A stretch of DNA of 64,000 nt, from NCBI GenBank assembly GCA_026545225.1, contig CM048853.1, forward strand, positions 50,331,755-50,395,754, in the 5' to 3' direction. Every line of letters starts with the position of its first letter. Position 1 is the stretch's first letter. A model generated the notes under the pieces. The model made no database searches, was not told the DNA's origin, and saw nothing but the letters and a program-made list of their open reading frames with translations. The position numbers and the translations under genes were made by a program. Positions 62,900 through 64,000 of the stretch are shown here, piece by piece. The stretch comes from Cornus controversa (taxonomy: Eukaryota > Streptophyta > Magnoliopsida > Cornales > Cornaceae).

Positions 62900-64000
62900 G
62901 GAAGGGGAAGCTATTTTCGACCGTTGGAGTTTTTTTTTTTATTATGTAATTATTTTATTTATGTTTTACTTTTACACTAGCAGGTGAGTACCTTTCTTGG
63001 ATCTGAGTAGTAAACTCTAAAGATAGAAGATATCAATGTTATATAGCCTGGTCAATGTGGTCAAAAAGCCTCCCGGACATGTTCTTAATATATATGAGTC
63101 TATTGATATACACACAATGACACATACATACTCAAGCGAATCAATATATATATATATACACACACACACGCACAGACACACACTAATGAGAATATACCCA
63201 CGTACATACTCATGGGAATCAAGATCATCTCCCTGTAATTTAGATCAAGGACGTAACACATTGTGAATGCAATGTCATATACGATGAAGTGTATTTATCA
63301 CATTGTCTCTTATAATTAACTTTCTAAAAAAAATTAAAGAAATGTAAAATATCGAAACTAATCTCAATATATAAATCGATCCATATCCCAAAATATTCGA
63401 GTATTTGAGACGTGTTGTTGAGTGCTAAAAAAGAGAATGAGAGAAACTGCAATTTAGAACTCCAGATCGAATGCGATTTTAAATTTAAAGTTCGAGTTCG
63501 CAATTTGCCGATGAATTTGCAAGTTATTCTTCAAATACGTCGGTTCTCTATATTTCTCAATTACTAGCATGGGGTTGCTTTCCGTGCACATGAAAGTGGA
63601 TATAAATCACTATGTTTTGATTGGGAGGGTTTTGTGCTGAGGTGAATGTAGAAGGCTGACGGTGGGTATTCATTCATGGGATCATTTTGGTTTATTGGTT
63701 GTTTCTTTTGTTTTTCATTATTTTTCCATTTTATTTTGATTTATAAATTTCTATCACAGTTGTTGAACTAAAATTTTGATTTTCTTTTATTCCGATGCCA
63801 TTTTATTTTGATTCATCAATTTCTGTCATAGTTTTTTATTTTTATTTTTTATTATATTTTCCTCCTGATATTCCGATGGCCATCTTCTACTTGTTCATGA
63901 CCAATTCACAACTAGTGTCTGTATTTATTCTGCTATAGAAATTAAAACAAAGTCTAACAGAGACATTTGTTATGAGAGTTTGAGGTATCCCATGGACCAA
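62900..64000. other. Right-end intergenic stretch, no gene seen
   Basis: It contains a (TA)n(CA)n run at about 63143-63183 and two weak copies of a TTCCGATGCCATTTTATTTTGA-type phrase at about 63790 and 63870. Nothing else could be supported. Confidence 0.6.

Overview
The window is nuclear DNA from a flowering plant, most likely a eudicot and possibly woody. The evidence is AT-rich sequence, many small GT-AG introns, long intergenic stretches full of MITEs, LINE and copia relics and microsatellites, and five plant genes. The species cannot be named from this sequence alone.

Layout, left to right. (1) 1-1340 is a diverged second copy of the 5' flank and leader of the MATE gene further right. 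A tandem MATE paralogue therefore probably starts about 150 bp beyond the left edge. (2) 3278-14442 (minus) is a complete 13-exon MATE transporter gene of the DTX42/FRD3 citrate-exporter type, with a degraded RTE-type LINE in intron 4. (3) 14443-16690 is its leader and promoter region, homologous to 1-1340. (4) 16700-28996 is gene-poor: MITEs, tandem duplications, an LTR-like relic and a degraded L1-type LINE (about 27040-28650). (5) 28997-35787 (minus) is a three-exon gene for a membrane-anchored LEA_2 (NDR1/HIN1-like) protein, with a 4.4-kb first intron full of MITEs. (6) 36000-44950 is intergenic, with a miniature copia-type element carrying a 51-bp minisatellite, a further LTR and several MITEs. 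(7) 45019-47222 (minus) is an R2R3-MYB of the MYB46/MYB83 secondary-wall clade. (8) 47700-50480 is intergenic with microsatellites and a short tandem repeat. (9) 50644-55444 (minus) is the six-exon gene for the mitochondrial ATP synthase delta/OSCP subunit. (10) 55845-56640 is a long-arm foldback element with a perfect 10-bp target duplication. (11) 59278-62534 (minus) is a six-exon plant gene of unknown function. (12) 62900-64000 shows no gene.

All five genes, and the implied sixth, are on the minus strand. They do not form a pathway: they cover organic-acid efflux, a membrane LEA_2 protein, wall transcription, respiration and one unknown. Exon boundaries were read by hand from GT/AG signals. 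In every gene the joined exons give one uninterrupted frame (544, 356, 345, 249 and 370 residues). I found no convincing new biological system. The most distinctive items are the tandem MATE duplication, a 23-residue repeat inside the MATE cytosolic loop, the minisatellite-bearing miniature retroelement, the foldback element and several MITEs with duplicated right arms.
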